DNA of 64,000 nucleotides from Sporosarcina sp. (GTDB lineage: Bacteria > Bacillota > Bacilli > Bacillales_A > Planococcaceae), in assembly GCA_026169375.1 (NCBI GenBank), contig JAPFCR010000014.1, positions 62,001-126,000 on the forward strand. Reading direction: 5' to 3'. Below the pieces are notes generated by a model, which was not told the DNA's origin, made no database searches, and saw only the letters and a list, made by a program, of their open reading frames with translations. Position 1 is the first letter of the stretch. Each line of letters starts with the position of its first letter. Shown piece by piece: positions 54,107 to 61,514 of this stretch. Made by a program: the position numbers and the translations under genes.

Positions 54107-55624
54107 TTATTTTTCTTTCTTTCTTCTTTTCGGTGTAATCATTAAGCCAAGTTCCTTCTTCTCCTGATCCAGCGCTTTATAGAGCGAAATCATCATTAAT
54201 ATAATAATAAAGGAGAAGGGCAAGGCGGCAATGATTAGTGCATTTTGAAGTGCATCTAATCCACCTGTTGATAATAAAATCATTGCAATTGCAGATTGTG
54301 CAACTCCCCAAGTTAATTTAACCATATTTGGCGGATAAAGTGATCCATAAGACGTCTGCATGCCGAGGACGAAAGTCGCTGAGTCTGCAGAAGTGATAAA
54401 GAATACACTTACTAATAACACAGCAATGATAGATAAAATCATCGACCATGGCAATTCATTAAAGACCGCGAACAAGGTTTCTTCGGTTAGGAAACCTGTT
54501 AAGTCCGTTCCTTTCATCTGTACATCCATTGCAGTTGCACCGAATGTCGAGAACCAGAAGAAACTAATAAGTGCTGGAAGTAATAAAACACCTGCTAAGA
54601 ATTCGCGAATCGTTCTTCCACGAGAAACCCGGGCGATGAACACACCAACGAATGGTGACCAAGAAATCCACCAAGCCCAGTAGAAAATTGTCCATCCGTC
54701 TAACCATGAACGTAGCCCATCATCAACGGGTGCTGCGTTAAAGCTCATTTGAATAATATTTTGAAGATACGTACCAATTGTATTCGTAAACGTATTGAAT
54801 ATTAATAACGTCGGACCAAGCACGACAAGTAAAATTAATAAAGCCGCAGCTAATACCATATTGATATTTGATAAGTATTTAATCCCTTTACTGAGTCCAC
54901 TCCAAGCTGATATTGTAAATAAAATTGTTACAATAATAATGATCACAACTTGAACGGGGAAACTAATCGGAACGTCGAATAAGTAAGCAAGTCCACCGTT
55001 AATTTGAATTGCACCAAATCCAAGTGTTGTTGCAACCCCTACTACTGTCGCAAAAACAGCAAGCACGTTAATAACCGTACCTATTGGACCATTTACCTTG
55101 TCCCCTAAAATTGGCTTTAAAGTAGAAGAAACTAACCCAGGTGCACCTTTACGGAATTGGAAGTAAGCGAGTGCCATCGCAACAACACCGTAGATTGCCC
55201 ATGCATGAATTCCCCAGTGGAAAAATGTATAACGCATAGATTCTCTATATGCTTCCTGACTCCCAGGTTCTGTTGTAGCCGTATTAATGGCAAAGTGTGA
55301 AAGAGGTTCTGCTGCTCCCCAGAACACAAGCCCAATCCCCATACCCGCTGAGAATAACATAGCAAACCAGCTTACGTAAGAGTATTCTGGTCGCTCATTC
55401 GGCTTACCAAGACGAATTTGACCAACTGGACTGATGATAAAAAACAAACAGAAAAGTACAATTGCCGAAACAACTAACAAATAGTACCAACCAAAAGATG
55501 ATGTAATAAACGCTTGCATATTGTCTGTAATTGATTGGAAGCTATCTGGCGCGAATGCACCGTAACCTACAGCAACGATTACAATCGCTAAGGTTATCCA
55601 AAAAACATTTGATATTTTTCTCAT
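54107..55624 (-). CDS. BCCT-family betaine/carnitine/choline transporter
   Basis: This Na+- or H+-coupled importer of quaternary amines has 505 aa and 12 TM helices. The glycine-rich stretch [20 protein letters not shown] and the aromatic box segment [20 protein letters not shown] are diagnostic. The start is the ATG at 55622-55624 with GGAGG upstream. An ATG five codons earlier precedes that site. It probably takes up carnitine or glycine betaine, in keeping with the carnitine catabolic operon 2.7 kb away. OpuD- or BetL-like osmoprotection is the alternative. Confidence 0.92.
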   Translation of the reverse strand: MRKISNVFWITLAIVIVAVGYGAFAPDSFQSITDNMQAFITSSFGWYYLLVVSAIVLFCLFFIISPVGQIRLGKPNERPEYSYVSWFAMLFSAGMGIGLVFWGAAEPLSHFAINTATTEPGSQEAYRESMRYTFFHWGIHAWAIYGVVAMALAYFQFRKGAPGLVSSTLKPILGDKVNGPIGTVINVLAVFATVVGVATTLGFGAIQINGGLAYLFDVPISFPVQVVIIIIVTILFTISAWSGLSKGIKYLSNINMVLAAALLILLVVLGPTLLIFNTFTNTIGTYLQNIIQMSFNAAPVDDGLRSWLDGWTIFYWAWWISWSPFVGVFIARVSRGRTIREFLAGVLLLPALISFFWFSTFGATAMDVQMKGTDLTGFLTEETLFAVFNELPWSMILSIIAVLLVSVFFITSADSATFVLGMQTSYGSLYPPNMVKLTWGVAQSAIAMILLSTGGLDALQNALIIAALPFSFIIILMMISLYKALDQEKKELGLMITPKRRKKEK

Positions 55625-55738
55625 AGCTCCTCCATTCATTTTTCATTAAGTATTTTGTAGCTTTAAGGAATCGATTTATCCATTCCCTTTATGAGAACAT
55701 CTTAAACTTTATCAATTACATTTTAAAAATCAACAAAA

Positions 55739-55752
55739 ACGGTTTAAACTGT
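55739..55752. promoter_or_regulatory. Palindrome upstream of the BCCT gene
   Basis: ACGGTTTAAACTGT is a near-perfect 14-bp palindrome (one mismatched pair) about 115 bp before the BCCT start. It is a candidate operator but differs from the TetR-type box at 58256-58269. Confidence 0.35.
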
Positions 55753-55824
55753 ACAATGCAAATTTTAAAGGTGTTGTTCAAGGTCGATTAATGAAGAAAA
55801 TTAGGATTATTCATATAAAAAAGA

Positions 55825-55860
55825 CGTTATAAAAAGACAAAATATTGTCTTTTTATAACG
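55825..55860 (-). terminator. Terminator of the Pro-rich protein gene
   Basis: CGTTATAAAAAGACAA and TTGTCTTTTTATAACG are perfect 16-bp arms with a 4-nt loop. On the minus strand a TCTTTTTT tract follows directly. The AT-rich stem is unusual but long. Confidence 0.7.
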
Positions 55861-55885
55861 CATAATGACTTTTTATTGATAATCA

Positions 55886-56443
55886 TTAAATACATGTAAA
55901 CGAATTAATTTGGTTTAAATCTAAGCCTGTGTATTCCCATCTATTTCTACGGGAATTCCATCGATACCCTGCTACGGATGTGCGGCCTACAAATACTGGG
56001 AAAAACCAAAAACCTTGTCTTCTCGACAGCCAAACATACGTGAACCGAAACATACAACCAGAAATTGCACCAGGGTCTACCGCAAAAGTTTGGACATTCG
56101 GATATTCAGGTGTCCAGCTTGGCGGTGGACTTTGTGGTGGCTGGTTCCCACTTGGTTGTTGTGTAGGTGGAAATCCTGTTCCGCCCCCTTGCCAAGAAGG
56201 TGAAGGTGGGAAATAGCCACCGGATGGCGGTGGAAAACCAGTCATCCCGCCATGTGCACCATGTGGATATTGTTGGTAACCTGGTGTCCAATTTTGCTGG
56301 GGTGGAAAATTTTGGTGATTAGGTAAAGGCATTGGAACGGGTTGATGATTATGATGCCTATTTCTTTCATGTTCATTGTAACCATCTGGTAATTGAGGAT
56401 ACCAGAACGGGTCATTCGATTGCCCAAATTGTTGTTTTGCCAT
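55886..56443 (-). CDS. Pro/Gly/Gln-rich protein with a conserved C-terminal domain
   Basis: This 185-aa protein has no signal peptide. Residues 1-115 are low complexity, rich in Pro, Gln, Gly, His and Trp (PNHQNFPPQQNWTPGYQQYP). Residues about 120-185 form a compact aromatic domain with two Cys (DPGAISGCMFRFTYVWL, FWFFPVFVGRTSVAGYRW, SFTC). Proteins of this layout occur in spore-forming Bacilli, so a spore-surface role is a reasonable guess only. AAGGGAG precedes the start. The gene is flanked by the perfect hairpin terminator and by repeat copy C. Confidence 0.65.
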   Translation of the reverse strand: MAKQQFGQSNDPFWYPQLPDGYNEHERNRHHNHQPVPMPLPNHQNFPPQQNWTPGYQQYPHGAHGGMTGFPPPSGGYFPPSPSWQGGGTGFPPTQQPSGNQPPQSPPPSWTPEYPNVQTFAVDPGAISGCMFRFTYVWLSRRQGFWFFPVFVGRTSVAGYRWNSRRNRWEYTGLDLNQINSFTCI

Positions 56444-56490
56444 TAAAAGGCTCCCTTCTTGTCAACTCTTCTTATGTATATGCATAGTCA

Positions 56491-56582
56491 GTGGTGCCTG
56501 TGCATAGTAAGTGATGCCTGTGCATCACACAAATCCGACACAATTCAGAATTGTTTCCGAGTTGTGTCGTGCACAGGTGCCC
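56491..56582. repeat. Intergenic inverted-repeat element, copy C, with tandem half-copy
   Basis: A near-palindrome spans 56513-56581 around AATTC-A-GAATT. Its arms of more than 30 nt pair with only a few mismatches (outer TGCCTGTGCA/TGCACAGGTG). The left 20 bases are duplicated in tandem: GTGGTGCCTGTGCATAGTAA (56491-56510) precedes GTGATGCCTGTGCATCACAC (56511-56530). The CCTGTGCAT core is shared with copies A and B. It lies between the divergent Pro-rich and exonuclease genes. Confidence 0.65.
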
Positions 56583-56637
56583 CTTTGAAAAGTTTGCTAT
56601 ACTAAGGAAAGCATAAAAATTGGAGGCAGTAATAAAA

Positions 56638-57531
56638 GTGAATACAAATGAACAACCACATATTTTAATTATTGACGGGATGGCTTTATTGTTTCGATCG
56701 TTTTTCGCGACGTCTGCAATGGGGCATTTTTTCCCGAATGATGACGGCGTCCCGACAAATGGTGTGCAAGGATTTCTTCGCCATACAATGACCGCCGCAT
56801 CGATTTTCAAACCAACTCATTTAGCAGTTTGTTGGGATATGGGCGCGCACACATTCCGTAATGACTTATACGATGGCTATAAAGCGAATCGTCCAGCACC
56901 TCCTGAAGAGCTTGTGCCGCAATTTGATATGGTCCGAGAAGCATCAGCGCTTATGGGATGGAAAAATTACGGAGAGAAAGGGATGGAAGCAGATGATTTA
57001 ATCGGCTCGATGATCACACACTGGGAAGGGAAAGCTGAAATTACAGTTGTGAGCGGTGACCGAGATTTACTGCAATTACTTCGTCCAGGTGTCAATATTG
57101 CACTCATTAAAAAAGGGTACAGTGAATATGACATTTATACGGAAGCACGTTTTCATGAAGAGTACGGAATTACCCCATTACAATATATCGATAAAAAAGC
57201 TTTTACAGGAGACGCTGCAGATGGCTATCCAGGTGTCAAAGGCATCGGTCCGAAAACGGCACTGATGTTTATTAAAAAATACGGTTCCGTTGACGGTGTA
57301 CTGGGTGCATTGGACGAATTAACACCCGCGCGACGTAAACGAGTCGAAGAAGGAATGGAGATGCTGAAGTTATCGAGAAAATTAGCGGAAATCCATTGTC
57401 ACTTAGATGTGGATACTTCACTCGAAGAAATAACGATTCCAGCATATGATGAACAAACCGAACAAACACTCGAACAACAAGGTTATTCGCTTGTCATTCG
57501 CCATGCAAATTCATTAGGTGTAAAAAATTAA
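56638..57531 (+). CDS. 5'-3' exonuclease (PolA N-terminal domain-like, YpcP family)
   Basis: This stand-alone FEN/5'-nuclease of 297 aa resembles the N-terminal domain of DNA polymerase I. Metal-binding acidic residues lie in LIIDGMALLFRSFF, EADDLIGS and TVVSGDRDLLQLL. The helix-hairpin-helix DNA-binding element is GVKGIGPKTALMFI. It probably removes RNA primers or flaps. The start is GTG 56638 with GGAGG 11 bases upstream. An in-frame TTG at 56620 overlaps that site. Confidence 0.9.
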   Translation: MNTNEQPHILIIDGMALLFRSFFATSAMGHFFPNDDGVPTNGVQGFLRHTMTAASIFKPTHLAVCWDMGAHTFRNDLYDGYKANRPAPPEELVPQFDMVREASALMGWKNYGEKGMEADDLIGSMITHWEGKAEITVVSGDRDLLQLLRPGVNIALIKKGYSEYDIYTEARFHEEYGITPLQYIDKKAFTGDAADGYPGVKGIGPKTALMFIKKYGSVDGVLGALDELTPARRKRVEEGMEMLKLSRKLAEIHCHLDVDTSLEEITIPAYDEQTEQTLEQQGYSLVIRHANSLGVKN

Positions 57532-57552
57532 CGATATTATAAAAGAAAATGA

Positions 57553-58107
57553 GTGAGAATATTGGGAGCAAATTCAAGAAAAATTGAAATTTTAAATGCT
57601 GCTTCAAAAGTTGTCGCTGAAAAAGGAATTTTTAACTTAACATTAGAAGCAGTCGCGAAAGAAGCTGGCATTAGTAAAGGAGGGCTTCTTTATCATTTTC
57701 GTACAAAAGAAGTGCTTGTTGAAGAAATGGTCAAACATTTAGCGAGTAATTATCAAATGAAAATCGACGAACATGCGACATCTGACCCTGTAGAAAAAGG
57801 AAGGTGGACGCGTGCTTATATAGATGTTACTTTTAATAAAGCGTATAAAAACAAAGGCATGCACTCTGGATTACTTGCTGCGAAAGCCATTAATCCAGAT
57901 TTACTTCGTCCAATTCATGACGTGTATGAAGAATGGCAACGATTTATTGACAATGATGAGATTGACCCGACCTTAGCAACGATTATTCGATTGGCAGCTG
58001 ATGGGATTTGGCTAGCTGACCTTTTTGACATCAATCCAATTAGTGTTGAAAAGAAAGAAGTTATTTATAAAACGCTTGAAAAATGGATCGATGAAAACGA
58101 GTCATAA
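57553..58107 (+). CDS. TetR-family regulator, probable repressor of the carnitine operon
   Basis: This TetR/AcrR repressor of about 184 aa has an N-terminal HTH (TLEAVAKEAGISKGGLLYHF, then RTKEVLVEEMV) and a C-terminal ligand domain of the TetR_C type (GLLAAKAINPDLL, RLAADGIWLADLF). The start is uncertain: GTG 57553 or TTG 57562, neither with a strong site, so coupling to the exonuclease gene 21 bp upstream is possible. It precedes the carnitine genes, whose promoter carries a perfect small palindrome at 58256-58269, its likely target. Confidence 0.85.
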   Translation: MRILGANSRKIEILNAASKVVAEKGIFNLTLEAVAKEAGISKGGLLYHFRTKEVLVEEMVKHLASNYQMKIDEHATSDPVEKGRWTRAYIDVTFNKAYKNKGMHSGLLAAKAINPDLLRPIHDVYEEWQRFIDNDEIDPTLATIIRLAADGIWLADLFDINPISVEKKEVIYKTLEKWIDENES

Positions 58108-58198
58108 TACTAGTAGGGGATACTGTGATTACAAGTTTTCCCCTATGGATAGTAAAATTGTACATGAATATTTCTTGTAGTTATTTACGGTTTTAAGG

Positions 58199-58269
58199 TT
58201 GAAAGTCAAACAGTCAGCGTGTATAGTCGTTGGTAATATTCTTTCAATCGTAAAAACCGTCCAGACGGT
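58199..58269 (+). promoter_or_regulatory. Promoter and TetR-type operator of the carnitine operon
   Basis: TTGAAA (58199-58204) and TATAGT (58222-58227) are exactly 17 bp apart. Thirty bases downstream ACCGTC-CA-GACGGT (58256-58269) is a perfect palindrome placed in the initially transcribed region, where a TetR repressor would block elongation or open-complex escape. GGAGG and ATG 58302 follow. Confidence 0.75.
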
Positions 58270-58301
58270 ACAGCGATTCAGAAAGTGATGGAGGAGATTG
58301 T

Positions 58302-59192
58302 ATGAAAAACAAAATTTTATTAACAGCAGCAGTGACAGGCGCAGGAGATACAAAGTCAATTAACGATCATGTTCCGGTAACACCAAAAGAGATTGCGGAT
58401 TCTGCAATTGAATCAGCAAAAGCAGGTGCAACGGTTGCTCATATTCACGCGAGAGATCCAAAAACAGGTGGCGTGAGTCATGATATGGATCATTACCGCG
58501 AAATTGTCGATCGAATCCGCGAGTCTGAGGTAGATGTCGTGATTAATATTACAGCAGGTGGCGGTGGTGATTTTATCCCAAACTTAAATACACCAGCAGC
58601 TGGAGGAGATGGCTCGTGGATTCAAACGCCTGAAGAGCGTCATGCGCCAGTTGGCGAGCTACTACCTGAGATGTGTACATTAGACTGTGGAAGTGTTAAC
58701 TTTGGCGATATGATTTATTTGAGTCCGACTGAATGGTTACGCGACCATGCGTTGCTAATTCAACAAAGTGGAGTAAAACCTGAATTAGAGTGTTTTGATA
58801 CTGGTCATTTACGTTTTGCTAAACAATTAATCGATGAGGGATTAATTGATGGAGATCCGATGTTCCAATTTTGTTTAGGGATTCCTTGGGGTGCTGAAGC
58901 AGATGTTGAAACGATGTTATACATGAAAAATCGTTTACCAGAAAATGCTCACTGGTCAGCATTTGGAATTGGGCGTATGCAATTACCAGTTGCAATGCAA
59001 ACAGCAATGCTCGGTGGAAATATTCGTGTAGGCTTAGAAGATAATCTTTATCTTACAAGAGGTGTTCCTGCAACAAATGAGCAACTTGTTGATAAAGCAG
59101 TAGAAATGCTTCATGTAAATGGAATGGAAGTTATGACGCCACAAGAAGCACGGGATTTCTACAAGTTAAGAAATCCACATGGAGGGAAGTAA
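58302..59192 (+). CDS. cdhC: 3-dehydrocarnitine cleavage enzyme (BKACE family)
   Basis: This beta-keto acid cleavage enzyme is a Zn-dependent TIM barrel of 296 aa. The zinc motif HIHAR lies near residue 47-51, the catalytic GGGGDFIPN loop near 85 and ECFDTGHL near 164. With carnitine dehydrogenase next to it, the likely reaction is 3-dehydrocarnitine plus acetyl-CoA giving acetoacetate and betainyl-CoA. The family includes 3-keto-5-aminohexanoate cleavage (Kce), the main alternative, but no lysine-fermentation genes are present. It leads the three-gene operon. Confidence 0.87.
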   Translation: MKNKILLTAAVTGAGDTKSINDHVPVTPKEIADSAIESAKAGATVAHIHARDPKTGGVSHDMDHYREIVDRIRESEVDVVINITAGGGGDFIPNLNTPAAGGDGSWIQTPEERHAPVGELLPEMCTLDCGSVNFGDMIYLSPTEWLRDHALLIQQSGVKPELECFDTGHLRFAKQLIDEGLIDGDPMFQFCLGIPWGAEADVETMLYMKNRLPENAHWSAFGIGRMQLPVAMQTAMLGGNIRVGLEDNLYLTRGVPATNEQLVDKAVEMLHVNGMEVMTPQEARDFYKLRNPHGGK

Positions 59193-59194
59193 TC

Positions 59195-60157
59195 ATGGCA
59201 GACAATCAAAAACAGTTCAAACAGCTCACAGTAATTGGTACAGGCGTTATTGGAAATGGATGGATTGCGCGTTTCTTAGCGCAAGGGCATGACGTAGTCG
59301 CTTACGATCCAATTGAAGGCGCGGAAGAACGTACACGTAGAGCTGTAAACAGGGCATGGCCTGCTTTAGTAGATTTAGGGTTAGCTGAAGGGGCATCTGT
59401 CGATCGTTTATCATTTGTTCCTACATTAGCAGAAGCTGTCGAGCATGCAGATTTAATCCAGGAGAATGTTCCTGAAAGAGAAGATTTAAAGAAAAATGTT
59501 TTACGAGAAATCGATGAATATGCGAAAAAAGATGCGATTATTGGTTCAAGTACATCAGGGATTATGCCAAGCGTCTTACAAGAAGGCTTAAAGCATCCAG
59601 AGCGTTTCCTTGTGGCACATCCATTTAATCCCGTTTATATTTTACCGCTTGTTGAACTCGTTGGCGGTGAAAAGACGAGTAAAACAGTTGTTGATGAAGC
59701 GAAAAAGTTTTATCAATCGATTGATATGAAAGTACTCGTCATCCAAAAAGAAATTGAAGGGCACGTCGCAGATCGATTAATGGAAGCACTTTGGCGTGAA
59801 TCACTTCATTTAGTGAACGACGGCATTGCAACGACAGAAGAAATTGATGCGGCGATTATTTACGGAGCAGGTTTACGCTGGGCACAAATGGGACCTTTTT
59901 TAACATTCCATTTAGCAGGCGGAGATCAAGGAATGCGACATATGCTTGAACAATTTGGTCCAGCACTCAAGCTTCCATGGACGAAATTAGAAGCCCCTGA
60001 GTTAACGGAAGAACTGAAAGAAAAAGTAATTGAAGGATGCGAATCACACGCGGGAGATCATTCCGTTGCTGAATTAGAAGTCAAACGAAATGAGTTTCTA
60101 GTTAAGTTATTGGATTTAGTCGAAGAGTATTGGCATGAGCCAAAAGCAAAGGCTTGA
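59195..60157 (+). CDS. cdhA: L-carnitine dehydrogenase
   Basis: This NAD+-dependent enzyme oxidises L-carnitine to 3-dehydrocarnitine. The 320-aa protein is of the 3-hydroxyacyl-CoA dehydrogenase superfamily. The NAD fold GTGVIGNGWIARFLAQGHDV is at residues 15-34, and the active-site region is SSTSGIMPS and VAHPFNPVYILPLVE. GAGLRWAQMGPFLTFHLAGG is typical of carnitine dehydrogenases. It starts two bases after the BKACE stop, with GGGAAG upstream. The separate thioesterase gene follows. In some organisms it is fused to this dehydrogenase. Confidence 0.9.
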   Translation: MADNQKQFKQLTVIGTGVIGNGWIARFLAQGHDVVAYDPIEGAEERTRRAVNRAWPALVDLGLAEGASVDRLSFVPTLAEAVEHADLIQENVPEREDLKKNVLREIDEYAKKDAIIGSSTSGIMPSVLQEGLKHPERFLVAHPFNPVYILPLVELVGGEKTSKTVVDEAKKFYQSIDMKVLVIQKEIEGHVADRLMEALWRESLHLVNDGIATTEEIDAAIIYGAGLRWAQMGPFLTFHLAGGDQGMRHMLEQFGPALKLPWTKLEAPELTEELKEKVIEGCESHAGDHSVAELEVKRNEFLVKLLDLVEEYWHEPKAKA

Positions 60158-60176
60158 ATAGAGGAGGAAATTATAG

Positions 60177-60650
60177 ATGTCAGAAACGACATTTAGCTAC
60201 AAAGACCATGTGCGCGCAGACTGGGTAGATTATAATGGTCATATGAATGACGCAGAATATGCGAGAGTATTTAGCTTATCTGTTGATGCTTTCATGGATT
60301 TTATCGGACTAGATGCAGTAGGGCGTGAACAGCATAGTTACACAATTTTTACGCTTGAAACACATCTTTGTTATTTGAAAGAAGCAAATGAAAATGAAAC
60401 GTTACAAGTAACAGCTCAATTATTAGATGTCGATGAAAAACGTCTTCATATCTTTTTCGTATTAGAAAATGGTGAAGGTGAACTTGTCGCAACGAGCGAA
60501 CAAATGTTAATGGGTATGGATGTAACGGAAGGACGTCCAGCACCATTCCCAAGTCCCGTTCAAACAGTGATTGACGGAATTTGGGCAAGCGATCAAACGA
60601 AAGAAACACCGAAGCAAGCAGGAAGAACAATCGGTATTCGACGTCGATAA
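60177..60650 (+). CDS. cdhB: Hotdog-fold thioesterase, probable betainyl-CoA thioesterase
   Basis: This 157-aa 4-hydroxybenzoyl-CoA thioesterase-like protein (RADWVDYNGHMNDAEYARVF with the catalytic Asp region) is last in the carnitine operon. It should hydrolyse betainyl-CoA to glycine betaine and CoA, completing the route from carnitine to the osmoprotectant. GAGGAGG precedes ATG 60177. Substrate assignment follows from the neighbours. The fold alone shows only acyl-CoA hydrolysis. Confidence 0.85.
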   Translation: MSETTFSYKDHVRADWVDYNGHMNDAEYARVFSLSVDAFMDFIGLDAVGREQHSYTIFTLETHLCYLKEANENETLQVTAQLLDVDEKRLHIFFVLENGEGELVATSEQMLMGMDVTEGRPAPFPSPVQTVIDGIWASDQTKETPKQAGRTIGIRRR

Positions 60651-60656
60651 TTGTAT

Positions 60657-60704
60657 GAAAACTCCCATTAGACCCATTTTACTTTGGAATCTAATAGGAG
60701 TTTC
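60657..60704. terminator. Bidirectional hairpin at a convergent gene junction
   Basis: AAAACTCCCATTAGA pairs with TCTAATAGGAGTTT over 14 bp with one mismatch. The T-tract is short on both strands, so efficiency is uncertain. Confidence 0.6.
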
Positions 60705-60718
60705 TTGTAGATGAATTT

Positions 60719-61225
60719 TTATTTTCTTTCTACTTTCACAAAAGTTAAAATCTCTGCATTTGGTTTATAAGGAAGGGTTTGTAATTGACTTGGCTGATTT
60801 CTTCCGCCATTATCATGAATAAATAGCCACAATTCATTTTCTTTTTCTTCATAACCAACAACGGAAACCCAGTGGTAATCATATGAATAGCGACCGCGCC
60901 AGTTCCATGTAAACCACTTATCAAATTTTGCTGCCACAGGATTTCCACGATCGATTTGTTGTTTCAATTTTTCTACTGAGCACTTCTCAACAATCCAGTC
61001 ATCACCAAGCAGTTTTTTTAAGTTTCGAATGAATCGATAAGTAAATAAGCCAATCGGTGTTCCACCAAGTGCTTGATACAGTTGGTTAATATTGTGAAAT
61101 TGATTCGGCCGAAAGTAATCGAGAATTGCATAAGCTGTTACAGGTCCACACGCTGAGTTTCGGTAGCGTTTTTTAATATCTTGATCATATTGAGATTTTT
61201 TCTTTAAGGGAATCGTTTTTTTCAT
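60719..61225 (-). CDS. C39-like peptidase family protein
   Basis: This 168-aa protein resembles peptidase C39-like (papain-fold) proteins. The cysteine motif RNSACGPVTAYAILDYF gives Cys26, and DYHWVSVVGYEE supplies the catalytic His. An Asp/Asn follows in FIHDNGG. It has no signal peptide or TM segment, so it probably acts in the cytoplasm. The start has AAGGAGCG. No ABC exporter or leader-peptide substrate is nearby, and its target is unknown. Confidence 0.8.
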   Translation of the reverse strand: MKKTIPLKKKSQYDQDIKKRYRNSACGPVTAYAILDYFRPNQFHNINQLYQALGGTPIGLFTYRFIRNLKKLLGDDWIVEKCSVEKLKQQIDRGNPVAAKFDKWFTWNWRGRYSYDYHWVSVVGYEEKENELWLFIHDNGGRNQPSQLQTLPYKPNAEILTFVKVERK

Positions 61226-61467
61226 GACAAACGCTCCTTACCATAGCCATTTAGCTTTACTTTACCATTAAACTCGGTCGATTTCATAATTGGAAGATTC
61301 ACTCCGTAATTATTTTTAAGAATTATGTTCTATCGAATGCAGTAGATTCATATAGTTAGCTAAAAGCAGATTGAATAATTCATATTTTGTTTGGTGAAAA
61401 TATTGCGAAAATAAGGACAATGAATTACAATGATAGACAGATAGAGTTTTTCTATATTTTTTTAACT

Positions 61468-61490
61468 TATAATGAATGAGTATTCATTCA
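61468..61490 (+). promoter_or_regulatory. FadR operator overlapping the fadN -10 element
   Basis: TGAATGAGTATTCATTCA (61473-61490) is a perfect match to the Bacillus FadR (YsiA) box TGAATGA-NTAN-TCATTCA pattern. It begins at the last base of a consensus TATAAT (61468-61473). FadR, released by long-chain acyl-CoA, would repress fadN by blocking the promoter. The -35 is weak (TTTTTC at 15 bp). Confidence 0.9.
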
Positions 61491-61514
61491 AAGGGATAAA
61501 GGGAGGAAGAACAC

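Noticed and set aside
58302..59192. 3-keto-5-aminohexanoate cleavage enzyme of lysine fermentation
   Set aside because: The fold is the same, but the next genes are a carnitine dehydrogenase and a thioesterase. None of the kamA/kamD/kdd/kal lysine-fermentation genes is present.
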